NCBI GenBank assembly: GCA_009914555.1 | Contig: WNDY01000008.1 | Span: forward strand, 1 to 64,000 | Length of the DNA: 64,000 nucleotides | Reading direction: 5' to 3' | From: Xylophilus sp. | Lineage (GTDB): Bacteria; Pseudomonadota; Gammaproteobacteria; Burkholderiales; Burkholderiaceae_C | Shown here: positions 17,058 to 25,399 of the stretch, in pieces | Layout: every line of letters begins with the position of its first letter | Position numbering within the stretch: the stretch's first letter is position 1 | The notes under the pieces: model-generated | What the model was told of the DNA's origin: nothing | What the model saw: the letters and a program-made list of their open reading frames with translations, nothing else | The model's database searches: none | Translations under genes and position numbers: made by a program

Positions 17058-18686
17058 ATGAGCGCAGTCATCGACAGCCACGGCCACGCGGACGGCCGCG
17101 CGCACGACGAACAGCATTCGCATCCGCACGGCTGGCGCCGCTGGGTCTTCGCCACCAACCACAAGGACATCGGCACGCTGTACCTGCTGTTCTCGTTCAC
17201 CATGCTGATGGTGGGCGGCGTGCTGGCGCTGCTGATCCGTGCCGAGCTGTTCCAGCCGGGTCTCCAGATCGTCAACCCCGAGCTGTTCAACCAGTTCACC
17301 ACCATGCACGGGCTGATCATGGTGTTCGGCGCGATCATGCCGGCCTTCGTCGGCTTCGCGAACTGGATGCTGCCGCTGCAGATCGGCGCGTCGGACATGG
17401 CCTTCGCGCGGATGAACAACTTCAGCTTCTGGCTGCTGATCCCGGCGGGCGCCACGCTCATCCTGGCGTTCTTCCTGCCCGGCGGCGCGCCGGCCGCGGG
17501 CTGGACGCTCTATGCGCCGCTGACGCTGCAGATGGGCCCGTCGATGGACGCCGGCATCTTCGCGATGCACATCATGGGCGCCTCGTCGATCATGGGCGCG
17601 ATCAACATCATCGTCACCATCCTCAACATGCGCGCGCCGGGCATGACGCTGATGAAGATGCCGATGTTCGCCTGGACCTGGCTCATCACCGCCTACCTGC
17701 TGATCGCGGTGATGCCGGTGCTGGCCGGCGCCATCACGATGACGCTGACCGACCGCCACTTCGGCACCAGCTTCTTCAACCCCGCCGGCGGCGGCGACCC
17801 GGTGATGTACCAGCACATCTTCTGGTTCTTCGGCCACCCCGAGGTCTACATCATGATCCTGCCGGCCTTCGGCATCATCAGCCAGATCGTGCCGGCCTTC
17901 GCGCGCAAGCGGCTGTTCGGCTACGCGTCGATGGTCTACGCCACCTCGTCGATCGCGATCCTGTCGTTCATCGTCTGGGCCCACCACATGTTCACGACCG
18001 GCATGCCGGTCACGGGCCAGCTGTTCTTCATGTACGCGACCATGCTGATCGCCGTGCCCACGGCCGTGAAGATCTTCAACTGGATCGCCACCATGTGGCA
18101 GGGCGCGATGACCTTCGAGACGCCGATGCTGTTCGCCGTGGGCTTCATCTTCGTGTTCACCATGGGCGGCTTCACCGGCCTGATCCTGGCGATGGCGCCG
18201 ATCGACATCCAGCTGCAGGACACCTACTACGTCGTCGCCCACTTCCACTACGTGCTGGTGGCCGGCTCGCTGTTCTCGATGTTCGCCGCCTACTACTACT
18301 GGTCGCCCAAGTGGACTGGCCGCATGTACAGCGAATCGCGCGGCAGGCTGCACTTCTGGTGGTCGCTGATTGCGTTCAACGTCACCTTCTTCCCGATGCA
18401 CTTCCTGGGCCTGGCCGGCATGCCGCGCCGCTATGCCGACTACCCGATGCAGTTCGCCGACTTCAACGCCGTCGCCTCGGTCGGCGCCTTCTTCTTCGGC
18501 TTCGCCCAGGTCTACTTCTTCCTCTTCATCGTGCTGCCCGCCCTGCGCGGCAAGGGCGAGCCCGCCCCGCAGCGCCCGTGGGAAGGGGCCGAGGGCCTGG
18601 AGTGGGAGGTGCCTTCGCCCGCACCGTTCCACACTTTCGAGAACCCGCCCAGGCTCGACGCCACCGCGACCCGCGTGGTCGGCTGA
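17058..18686 (+). CDS. coxA: Cytochrome c oxidase subunit I
   Basis: A 542-residue, 12-helix catalytic subunit of the haem-copper oxidase. Ligands are visible: His in TTMHGLIM for low-spin haem a, the CuB His and cross-linked Tyr in FFGHPEVYIMILP, the His pair in AHHMFTTGM, and HFHYVL for haem a3/haem a. The N-terminus is His-rich (residues 8-25). The start ATG at 17058 was chosen because ATNHKDIGTLYLLF must follow shortly after. A SURF1, CtaG, CtaA and CtaB set in the same operon supplies its cofactors. Confidence 0.96.
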   Translation: MSAVIDSHGHADGRAHDEQHSHPHGWRRWVFATNHKDIGTLYLLFSFTMLMVGGVLALLIRAELFQPGLQIVNPELFNQFTTMHGLIMVFGAIMPAFVGFANWMLPLQIGASDMAFARMNNFSFWLLIPAGATLILAFFLPGGAPAAGWTLYAPLTLQMGPSMDAGIFAMHIMGASSIMGAINIIVTILNMRAPGMTLMKMPMFAWTWLITAYLLIAVMPVLAGAITMTLTDRHFGTSFFNPAGGGDPVMYQHIFWFFGHPEVYIMILPAFGIISQIVPAFARKRLFGYASMVYATSSIAILSFIVWAHHMFTTGMPVTGQLFFMYATMLIAVPTAVKIFNWIATMWQGAMTFETPMLFAVGFIFVFTMGGFTGLILAMAPIDIQLQDTYYVVAHFHYVLVAGSLFSMFAAYYYWSPKWTGRMYSESRGRLHFWWSLIAFNVTFFPMHFLGLAGMPRRYADYPMQFADFNAVASVGAFFFGFAQVYFFLFIVLPALRGKGEPAPQRPWEGAEGLEWEVPSPAPFHTFENPPRLDATATRVVG

Positions 18687-18703
18687 ACGGAGGCCGCTGC
18701 GAC

Positions 18704-18820
18704 ATGGCCGCCACGCCCGAGCAGAAGAAGCGCAACCTGCGCATGGCACTGGTCCTGGCGTCGATCGCGGTGGTGTTCTTCCTGGGCTTTCTGCTCAAGA
18801 TGGCGCTGCTGTCGCGGTAG
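18704..18820 (+). CDS. Small cytochrome-oxidase-associated membrane protein (38 aa)
   Basis: A 38-residue ORF starting MAATPEQKKRNLRMALVLA, with one hydrophobic helix (about residues 15-36) and a positive N-terminus. It lies 17 bp after coxA and 9 bp before ctaG in the same direction. Burkholderiales genomes carry a similar small protein at exactly this place, annotated as a cytochrome oxidase small assembly protein. The role is inferred from position; the size and membrane helix fit an assembly chaperone for copper or subunit I. Confidence 0.75.
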   Translation: MAATPEQKKRNLRMALVLASIAVVFFLGFLLKMALLSR

Positions 18821-18829
18821 AAGCGAGCG

Positions 18830-19426
18830 ATGACCCGGCCTGGCGACAACGCACGCATGGTGGGCAAGCTGGCCGTCGTGGCGGCCGGCATGTTCGCCTT
18901 CGGCTACGCGCTGATCCCGCTCTACCAAGCCATCTGCGAGGCCACGGGCATCAACATCCTGGCGCTGTCGGAGCGCCAGGTGCCGGGCGCCGCCGGCACC
19001 GCGCCAGCCAACACGCAGGTCGATACCAGCCGCACCATCACCGTCGAGTTCGATGCGAATGCGCGCGGGCCGTGGAGCTTCCACCCGGCGCAGCGGTCGC
19101 TGCAGGTGCATCCGGGCGAGCTGGCCACGGTGATGTACGAGTTCCAGAACGTGCAGGACCGGCGCATGGCCGCGCAGGCCATCCCGAGCTATGCGCCGCG
19201 CCAGGCCGCGGCGCACTTCAACAAGATCGAGTGCTTCTGCTTCAACCAGTACACGCTGGAGCCGGGCGAGAAGAAGCAGTGGCCGGTCGTCTTCGTGATC
19301 GACCCCAAGCTGTCGAAGGACGTCACGACCATCACGCTGTCGTACACCTTCTTTGAGATCGGCGGCCGCACACCGCCGGCGCCGGAAACGTCGGCGGCGT
19401 TGGCCGCACAGGGGTCGGGCACATGA
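18830..19426 (+). CDS. ctaG: Cytochrome oxidase CuB assembly protein CtaG/Cox11
   Basis: A 198-residue protein that delivers copper to the CuB site of subunit I. One N-terminal membrane anchor (about residues 13-32) is followed by an immunoglobulin-like periplasmic domain containing the copper-binding CFC motif (Cys135, Cys137). Another conserved Cys, Cys36, follows the helix in LYQAICEATG. Length is normal for the bacterial family. It overlaps the DUF2970 gene by an ATGA junction. Confidence 0.95.
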   Translation: MTRPGDNARMVGKLAVVAAGMFAFGYALIPLYQAICEATGINILALSERQVPGAAGTAPANTQVDTSRTITVEFDANARGPWSFHPAQRSLQVHPGELATVMYEFQNVQDRRMAAQAIPSYAPRQAAAHFNKIECFCFNQYTLEPGEKKQWPVVFVIDPKLSKDVTTITLSYTFFEIGGRTPPAPETSAALAAQGSGT

Positions 19427-19620
19427 GCGCTGATGCACGCCGGGGATCGCTGCTGCGCACGGTCAAAGCCGTGGCCTGGTCCTTCGTCGGACTGCGCTCG
19501 GGCGCCGGATACCGCGAAGACCTCGGCAGCATCAAACCGCTGCATGTGATCGCCGTCGGCATCGTCTTGGCGCTGCTTTTCGTCTTCGGCCTGATCGCAC
19601 TCGTCCACTGGATAGCATGA
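19423..19620 (+). CDS. DUF2970 small membrane protein
   Basis: A 65-residue protein with the family signature TVKAVAWSFVGLRSGAGYREDL followed by one membrane helix (about residues 43-63). The family is found inside betaproteobacterial cox operons and has no assigned function. It starts on an ATG overlapping the ctaG stop, so the two are probably translated together. Its product may stabilise the oxidase or its assembly (inferred from position only). Confidence 0.8.
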   Translation: MSADARRGSLLRTVKAVAWSFVGLRSGAGYREDLGSIKPLHVIAVGIVLALLFVFGLIALVHWIA

Positions 19621-19693
19621 AGAACAACCCCTCATTGGCCAAGGCGGCGGGATACGCACCTTCGCGGCAAAACAAAATACAGGAGCAACACGC

Positions 19694-20578
19694 ATGAGTA
19701 CCACGACGCCCCACGGCACCACGCCCTACTACTACGTACCTGCGGATTCGCGCCACCCGGTGCTGGCCGCCACGGGCCTGTTCTTCGTGATCCTCGGCGC
19801 CGCGCAGTGGATCAACGGCCACGCCTGGGGCAAGTATTGCCTCGCGCTCGGCCTGGTCGGCTGGCTGTTCGTGCTGTACCAGTGGTTCGGCGACGCGATC
19901 CGCGAGAGCGAGGGCGGGCTCTACGGCCGCAAGATCGACCTGTCGTACCGCTGGAGCATGAGCTGGTTCATCTTCTCGGAAGTGATGTTCTTCGGCGCGT
20001 TCTTCACCGCGCTCTGGTGGGCCCGATCGCACTCGGTGCCCTCCCTCGGCAGCCTCGACAACGCGCTGCTCTGGCCCGACTTCAAGGCCGTCTGGCCCAG
20101 CCTCGCCGCCGGTGCCACGGCGTCGCCCGCCGGCACGGTGGAGCCGTTCCAGACCGTCGGACCGTTCTGGCTGCCGACCATCAACACCGCGCTGCTGCTG
20201 TCCTCGGGCGTGACGCTGACCATCGCCCACCACGCGCTGCGCGAAGGCCACCGCGTACGCACCGTCGCCTTCCTCTGGACCACGGTGCTGCTGGGCATCG
20301 TCTTCCTGTTCGTGCAGGGCTACGAATACCACCACCTCTACACCGAGCTGAACCTCAAGCTCACTTCAGGCATCTTCGGCTCGACCTTCTTTTTGCTCAC
20401 TGGCTTCCACGGCTTCCACGTGTTCGTCGGCATGCTGATGCTGCTGTTCATCACGCTGCGAGTGCGCAAGGGCCACTTCACGCCCGAGCGGCACTTCGGT
20501 TTCGAGGGCGCGGCCTGGTACTGGCACTTCGTGGATGTGGTCTGGCTCGGCCTCTACGTGCTGGTCTACTGGATGTAG
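19694..20578 (+). CDS. coxC: Cytochrome c oxidase subunit III
   Basis: A 294-residue membrane protein with seven helices. Typical pieces are YYYVPADSRHPVLAATGLFF, SEVMFFGAFFTALWW and the C-terminal FHGFHVFVGMLMLLF and WHFVDVVWLGLYVLVYW. The central Glu of the EV/SEVMFF segment is conserved. The gene is preceded by AGGAGC as RBS, 73 bp after DUF2970. Its TAG stop is followed 2 bp later by a GGGGGTAT-type repeat, and a convergent small gene follows. Confidence 0.95.
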   Translation: MSTTTPHGTTPYYYVPADSRHPVLAATGLFFVILGAAQWINGHAWGKYCLALGLVGWLFVLYQWFGDAIRESEGGLYGRKIDLSYRWSMSWFIFSEVMFFGAFFTALWWARSHSVPSLGSLDNALLWPDFKAVWPSLAAGATASPAGTVEPFQTVGPFWLPTINTALLLSSGVTLTIAHHALREGHRVRTVAFLWTTVLLGIVFLFVQGYEYHHLYTELNLKLTSGIFGSTFFLLTGFHGFHVFVGMLMLLFITLRVRKGHFTPERHFGFEGAAWYWHFVDVVWLGLYVLVYWM

Positions 20579-20580
20579 AT

Positions 20581-20641
20581 ATACCCCTCGCAGGATACTG
20601 CTGTAGCGGACGGGCCACGTGCGCTGCCGGCCTATACCCCC
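20581..20641 (-). repeat. GGGGGTAT repeat, direct type (53-bp period)
   Basis: ATACCCC at 20581 and again at 20634, exactly 53 bp apart. The internal stretch 20619-20641 (GTGCGCTGCCGGCCTATAC then CCCC) matches the reverse complement of 49380-49402 at 20 of 23 positions. The copy lies between the stop codons of the convergent genes coxC and the twin-transmembrane gene. Confidence 0.8.
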
Positions 20642-20653
20642 GAAGGCAAGTGT

Positions 20654-20878
20654 TCAGCGGCCGGAGGCGGGCAGCCCGGTGGGCTGGATCCAGCCCAGCT
20701 TCCAGGCCAGCAGCAGGCACAGGAACAGCAGGATCGACAGGCCCACGCGCACCGCCAGCGCCCAGGCCATGCCGCTGGACGCGGGCCGGCCCTCGCGGCC
20801 GCCGCGCAGCATGAAGACCAGAGCCGTGCCCAGGCTGGCGAAAATCGCGAGAAAACCGACCAGGACGGCGTATTTCAT
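20654..20878 (-). CDS. Twin-transmembrane small protein (DUF2909-like)
   Basis: A 74-residue protein with two membrane helices (about residues 4-24 and 40-61) separated by a short charged loop (RGGREGRPASS), ending GWIQPTGLP. This matches the small twin-transmembrane/DUF2909 proteins encoded opposite SURF1 in Burkholderiales oxidase clusters. Function unknown. Start at 20878 (MKYAVLVGFLA); the divergent SURF1 gene begins 18 bp away, so the promoters overlap. Confidence 0.75.
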   Translation of the reverse strand: MKYAVLVGFLAIFASLGTALVFMLRGGREGRPASSGMAWALAVRVGLSILLFLCLLLAWKLGWIQPTGLPASGR

Positions 20879-20896
20879 GATCCCGCCCATTATCCC

Positions 20897-21688
20897 GTGA
20901 GCCCATCGCGCAGCGCCATCCGTCGCGGCCCCAGGTTCTGGCTGGCAACCGTGGGCGCCGTGGCCGGCATCACTGCCACCGGTCTGCTCGGCCGCTGGCA
21001 GCTGGACCGCGCGGCGCAGAGGGAGGCGCTGCACGCGGCCATCGTGCAGCGCGGCGAACTGCCGCCGCTGGACACCGCCGCCTTCGTCCGTGCGACCGCG
21101 TCGCCGGCAGAGGCCGAGGCCCAGGTGCACCGCCGCGCCCGCCTGCGCGGCCGCTGGCTGGCCGACCACACCGTCTACCTCGACAACCGCCAGATGCAGG
21201 GGCGCCCGGGATTCTTCGTCGTCACGCCGCTGCAGCCCGCGGCCGGCGGTCCGGCGGTTCTGGTGCAGCGCGGCTGGGTGCCGCGCGATTTCCTCGACCG
21301 CAGCCGCATCGCGCCGGTGGCGACGCCCGCGGGCACGGTCGAGATCGACGGCCGCATCGCGCCGCCGCCAGCGCGCCTGTTCGACTTCGACGACGGCAGG
21401 CGCCAGGCGGTGGCGGGCGCCGAAGGGTTTTCGCGCATCCGGCAGAATCTCGAACTCGGCGCCTTCGGCGCTGAAATCCATGTGCGGCTCGCGCCCGTAT
21501 CGCTGGTGCAGACCGGCGCGCCGGGCGAGGGCCTGCTGCGCGACTGGACCGAGCCGGGCTCGGGCGTCGAGAAGCACTACGGCTACGCCTTCCAATGGTT
21601 CGGGCTCTGCGGCCTCATCGCATTCCTCTATGTCTGGTTCCACATCGTCCGACGCTTCTGGCCCGCACGCGCGCGGCCCGGCCCTTGA
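20897..21688 (+). CDS. SURF1 family cytochrome oxidase assembly protein
   Basis: A 263-residue protein needed for haem a insertion into subunit I. The two membrane helices flank the periplasmic domain: residues about 14-33 (FWLATVGAVAGITATGLLG) and about 230-252 (WFGLCGLIAFLYVWFHIV). The family landmarks GRWQLDRAAQR, YLDNRQMQGRPGFFVVTPL and VQRGWVPRD are present. The start is GTG at 20897; no ATG suits the conserved N-terminus. Confidence 0.92.
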   Translation: MSPSRSAIRRGPRFWLATVGAVAGITATGLLGRWQLDRAAQREALHAAIVQRGELPPLDTAAFVRATASPAEAEAQVHRRARLRGRWLADHTVYLDNRQMQGRPGFFVVTPLQPAAGGPAVLVQRGWVPRDFLDRSRIAPVATPAGTVEIDGRIAPPPARLFDFDDGRRQAVAGAEGFSRIRQNLELGAFGAEIHVRLAPVSLVQTGAPGEGLLRDWTEPGSGVEKHYGYAFQWFGLCGLIAFLYVWFHIVRRFWPARARPGP

Positions 21689-21719
21689 GCCACTCGGCCC
21701 GGTGCTCGCGCCGCTCGAC

Positions 21720-22388
21720 ATGACCGTGCATTCGCTGCCCGCGCCGGGCGACGCGGTGGCCGCGGCGCGGCAGCAGCGCGGGCGCTGGCAGGCCCTGGCG
21801 GTGCTGCTGGTCTGCGCCGCGCCGGTCCTCGCCTCGTACTTCGCCTACTACGTGGTGCGGCCCGACGGGCGGCGCAGCTACGGCGAGCTGATCGACCCGC
21901 AGAAACCGATTCCGGCGCTCGCCGCCACCGACACGCAGGGCCGCAGCGTCGACCTGCGCAGCCTGGCCGGCCAGTGGCTGCTGGTCAGCGTGGGCCCCGG
22001 CGCCTGCCCGGACGACTGCCGGCAGAACCTCTACCTGCAGCGCCAGCTGCGCGAAAGCCTGGGCCGCGAGCGCGACCGCCTGGATCGCGTCTGGCTCGTC
22101 ACCGACGGTGCGCCGCTGCCCGAGGCGATCACGCCGGGTCTGGCCGATGCGACGGTGCTGCGCGTCGATGCCGCCGCACTCGCGCAGTGGCTGGCGCCGG
22201 CGGCCGGCGCCGCGCTGGCCGACCATCTCTACGTCGTCGATCCGCTGGGCCACTGGATGCTGCGCTTTCCGGCGCATCTCGACGCGGCTGGCGCCGGCCG
22301 CGCGCGACGCGACCTGGACCGCCTGCTGCGCGCCTCGGGCTCGTGGGACAAGGCGGGCCGAGGCGAAGGCGAAGGAGTCGTCCAATGA
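21720..22388 (+). CDS. SCO-like thioredoxin-fold protein of the cox operon
   Basis: A 222-residue membrane-anchored protein: one helix (about residues 23-45), then a thioredoxin-like domain with CPDDC (CxxxC) and HLYVVDPLGHW. The family accompanies SURF1 and CtaA in Burkholderiales and is usually listed as a cytochrome oxidase-associated hypothetical. CxxxC and the distal His are the ligands used by SCO proteins to carry copper, so a CuA-loading or thiol-reducing role is likely. It is more divergent than the SCO protein encoded at 24581. Confidence 0.78.
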   Translation: MTVHSLPAPGDAVAAARQQRGRWQALAVLLVCAAPVLASYFAYYVVRPDGRRSYGELIDPQKPIPALAATDTQGRSVDLRSLAGQWLLVSVGPGACPDDCRQNLYLQRQLRESLGRERDRLDRVWLVTDGAPLPEAITPGLADATVLRVDAAALAQWLAPAAGAALADHLYVVDPLGHWMLRFPAHLDAAGAGRARRDLDRLLRASGSWDKAGRGEGEGVVQ

Positions 22389-22449
22389 ACCGCCGCCCGG
22401 CCGTTCCGAAGGCGGCTTGCACCGCAGTGCGCAGCACGGAGGTTGGTCG

Positions 22450-23667
22450 ATGATCCGCGAACAGGCGCTCTACGATCTGGGCCCGGTCGCCTGGCTGATG
22501 CTCATGGGCATCGTCGTCGCGCTCGGGCCCCTGGTCTGGGTGCTGTGGCGCAACTGCGGCGGCGGCACGCTGGTGCGCCTGCAGGCGCTGACCGTGCTCA
22601 CGCTGTTCCTGACCTTCGATCTGGTGCTGTTCGGCGCCTTCACCCGGCTTACCGATTCGGGCCTCGGCTGCCCCGACTGGCCCGGCTGCTACGGCAACGC
22701 CAGCCCGGCGGGCGCGCATGCCGAGATCTCGGCCGCGCAACTCGCGCAGCCGACCGGCCCGGTCACGCACGGCAAGGCCTGGGTCGAGATGGTGCACCGC
22801 TACCTGGCGACCGGCGTGGGCGTACTCATCATCGTCCTGACCGTTCTGACCTGGACCGGCTGGCGCCGCGCGCGGCGCGCAGGGCAGGGCGCGCCGGCCG
22901 TGCATCCGGGCTGGCCGCTGGCCACGCTGGTCTGGGTCTGCCTGCAGGGTGCGTTCGGCGCCTGGACGGTGACCTGGAAGCTGTTCCCCGCCATCGTCAC
23001 CGCCCACCTGATCGGCGGGCTGGTGCTGCTGGCGCTGCTGTGCGCCCAGGCCGTGCGCTACAGGCTCGCCGCGGGGCTGGCGCCGGCCGTGCTGGGCCGC
23101 GGGCTGCGTATGGGGTTGTGGACCGTGGCCGCGATGGTGGCCGTGCAGGTCGCGCTGGGCGGCTGGGTCAGCACCAACTATGCGGTGCTGGCCTGCGCCG
23201 AATTCCCGACCTGCCAGGGCAGCTGGTGGCCGCGGATGGACTTCCACCAGGGCTTCACGGTCTGGCGCCACCTGGGCCTGCAGCCCGACGGCAGTGCCAT
23301 CCACTTCGAGGCGCTGACGGCGATCCACTACGTGCACCGCCTGTTCGCCTATGCCGTCTTTGCCGCGCTCGGTCTGCTGGCCTGGCGGCTGCACCGCGCC
23401 GGCGTGCGGGCTCGGCAAGGAGCAGGCGATGGCCGCCTGCTCGTGCGCCAGGCGCGCTGGCTCGCGGGCCTGGCACTCTGGCAGGCCGCGAGCGGTTTGT
23501 CCAACGTGGTGCTGGGCTGGCCGCTGCCGGCGGCCGTGGCCCACACCGGCGGCGCCGCCGCGCTCGTCGTGGTGCTGACCTGGGCGCTGGCCGCGAGCCG
23601 CGCCGCCGATGCCGTGCAGCCCCGGCGCATGCCCGCGCCTTCCCTGTCCCGTTTCCCCGTTCCATGA
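22450..23667 (+). CDS. ctaA: Haem A synthase (CtaA/Cox15)
   Basis: A 405-residue, 8-helix membrane enzyme that oxidises the C8 methyl of haem O to make haem A. The four haem-ligand histidines are in [28 protein letters not shown] and VAHTGGAAA. Two periplasmic Cys pairs are seen ([10 protein letters not shown] and [10 protein letters not shown]). Start ATG at 22450 follows GGAGG. Overlaps ctaB by ATGA, coupling the two haem-modifying enzymes. Confidence 0.95.
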   Translation: MIREQALYDLGPVAWLMLMGIVVALGPLVWVLWRNCGGGTLVRLQALTVLTLFLTFDLVLFGAFTRLTDSGLGCPDWPGCYGNASPAGAHAEISAAQLAQPTGPVTHGKAWVEMVHRYLATGVGVLIIVLTVLTWTGWRRARRAGQGAPAVHPGWPLATLVWVCLQGAFGAWTVTWKLFPAIVTAHLIGGLVLLALLCAQAVRYRLAAGLAPAVLGRGLRMGLWTVAAMVAVQVALGGWVSTNYAVLACAEFPTCQGSWWPRMDFHQGFTVWRHLGLQPDGSAIHFEALTAIHYVHRLFAYAVFAALGLLAWRLHRAGVRARQGAGDGRLLVRQARWLAGLALWQAASGLSNVVLGWPLPAAVAHTGGAAALVVVLTWALAASRAADAVQPRRMPAPSLSRFPVP

Positions 23668-24575
23668 GTTCCGAGATCTCGACGCCGTCCCCCGCGCCGC
23701 TGGCGCTGCCTTCGCGCCTGCGCCAGTTCCATGCGCTGACCAAGCCGAAGGTGGTGCAGCTCATCGTCTTCTGCGCGGCCATCGGCATGGTGCTGGCCGT
23801 GCCGGGCCTGCCGACCTGGGCCGACCTGCGCCTGGGCGCGGTCGCCTGCTTGGGCATCTGGCTGGTGGCCGGCGCGGCCGCGGCCTTCAACTGCCTGGTC
23901 GAAAAGGGCATCGACGCGCGCATGAAGCGCACCGCCTGGCGCCCCACGGCCAAGGGCGAACTGGCGGACTGGCAGACGCTGCTGTTCTCGGCGCTGCTGT
24001 GCGCGGCGGGTTCGTGGGTGCTCTATGCCTGGGTCAACCCGCTGACCATGTGGCTGACCTTCGCCACCTTCGTGGGCTACGCGGTGGTCTACACGGTGAT
24101 TCTCAAGCCGCTGACGCCGCAGAACATCGTGATCGGCGGCGCCTCGGGCGCCATGCCGCCGGTGCTCGGCTGGGCCGCGATGACCGGATCGGTCGGGCCG
24201 GAGGCGCTGATCCTCTTCCTCATCATCTTCCTGTGGACGCCGCCGCACTTCTGGGCGCTGGCGCTCTACCGCGTGGAGGACTACCGGCGCTCCGGCCTGC
24301 CGATGCTGCCGGTGACCCACGGCAACGCGTTCACGCGGCTGCAGGTCTTCCTCTACATGCTGGTCCTGTTCGCGGGCTGCCTGATGCCGTTCGTCTACGG
24401 CATGAGCTCGTGGCTGTACCTGGCCGCGGCCGTGGTGCTGGGCCTGGGCTTCTGCTGGTACGGCTGGCGGCTGTGGCGCGACTACTCGGACGCACTGGCG
24501 CGCAAGACCTTCCGCTTCTCGCTGCTGCACCTGAGCCTGCTTTTCGCGGCACTTTTGGTCGATCACTATCTCTGA
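23664..24575 (+). CDS. ctaB: Protohaem IX farnesyltransferase (haem O synthase)
   Basis: A 303-residue UbiA-family prenyltransferase that adds a farnesyl group to haem B, giving haem O. The first allylic-diphosphate motif lies in [20 protein letters not shown]; the second region [15 protein letters not shown] is conserved; about nine membrane helices are predicted by eye. The start at 23664 precedes the usual cytosolic N-tail ending [15 protein letters not shown]. Confidence 0.95.
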   Translation: MSSEISTPSPAPLALPSRLRQFHALTKPKVVQLIVFCAAIGMVLAVPGLPTWADLRLGAVACLGIWLVAGAAAAFNCLVEKGIDARMKRTAWRPTAKGELADWQTLLFSALLCAAGSWVLYAWVNPLTMWLTFATFVGYAVVYTVILKPLTPQNIVIGGASGAMPPVLGWAAMTGSVGPEALILFLIIFLWTPPHFWALALYRVEDYRRSGLPMLPVTHGNAFTRLQVFLYMLVLFAGCLMPFVYGMSSWLYLAAAVVLGLGFCWYGWRLWRDYSDALARKTFRFSLLHLSLLFAALLVDHYL

Positions 24576-24580
24576 CGGTC

Positions 24581-25234
24581 ATGCATTCCGACGCTTCCCT
24601 GACTTTTTCTCCATCCTCTGCGACCCGTCGTGCGCTGCTCGGCCTGGCCGGCGGCGCCGGCCTGCTGCTGCTCGCCGGCTGCGACAAGGTCGCCGGCACC
24701 TCCGCGCCGCCGCCCAAGCTGGCCTTCCAGGGCGTGGACGTGACCGGCGCCGAATACGCCAGGAACTTCCGCCTGCCCGACCAGGACGGCAGGGAGCGCA
24801 CGCTGGCCGACTTCAAAGGCAAGGCGGTGGTCGTGTTCTTCGGCTTCACCCAGTGCCCCGACGTTTGCCCGACCACGATGGTCGAGCTGGCCGATATCAA
24901 GCGCCAGCTGGGCGCTGATGGAGACCGCCTGCAGGTGTTGTTCATCACCGTCGACCCGGAGCGCGACACACCCGAAGTGCTCAAGGCTTACGTGGGCAAC
25001 TTCGACCCAAGCTTCGTCGCGTTGCGCCCGGCCTCGCCCGAGCAGCTGGCGGCCGTGGCCAAGGACTACAAGGTCTACTACAAGAAGGTCGAGGGCAAGA
25101 CGCCGTCGAGCTACACCATGGACCATTCGGCCGGCAGCTACCTGTACGACCCGCAGGGCCGGCTGCGGGTGTACGAACGCTACGGGGCGGGCGGGCAGGC
25201 GCTGCTGGGCGATCTGAAGGCGCTGCTGGCCTGA
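24581..25234 (+). CDS. SCO family copper chaperone lipoprotein
   Basis: A 217-residue SCO1/SenC protein that helps form CuA in subunit II. The N-terminus carries a lipobox LLAGC (Cys34), so the mature protein is lipid-anchored on the periplasmic side. The copper ligands CPDVC (Cys92, Cys96) and MDHSAG (His182) are intact. Last gene of the cox operon, 5 bp after ctaB. A GC-rich inverted repeat without T-run follows at about 25236-25268. Confidence 0.93.
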   Translation: MHSDASLTFSPSSATRRALLGLAGGAGLLLLAGCDKVAGTSAPPPKLAFQGVDVTGAEYARNFRLPDQDGRERTLADFKGKAVVVFFGFTQCPDVCPTTMVELADIKRQLGADGDRLQVLFITVDPERDTPEVLKAYVGNFDPSFVALRPASPEQLAAVAKDYKVYYKKVEGKTPSSYTMDHSAGSYLYDPQGRLRVYERYGAGGQALLGDLKALLA

Positions 25235-25348
25235 AGCGGGCGGGCGGCGCGGCGCCCCGCCCGCCGCCGCGGACTGCGAAGTTCGTCACATTCGCGCGCG
25301 ATAGTTGCGCGGTGCGGGCTCGCCGGGTGCGCGGATCTTCTAGAGTGG

Positions 25349-25377
25349 TTGCGCCCGTCCGGGGGGACGGAGCGCAA
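25349..25377 (+). other. Strong 5'-leader hairpin ahead of the PAS-EAL gene
   Basis: TTGCGC-CCGTCC-GGGG-GGACGG-A-GCGCAA folds into a 12-bp stem with one bulge and a GGGG loop. It ends 22 bases before the ATG at 25400, just upstream of the purine-rich RBS ACGAGGGGGAG. It could tune translation or mRNA stability. It does not match a c-di-GMP riboswitch pattern that I know. Confidence 0.5.
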
Positions 25378-25399
25378 TCCACGAGGGGGAGCCGAATCC

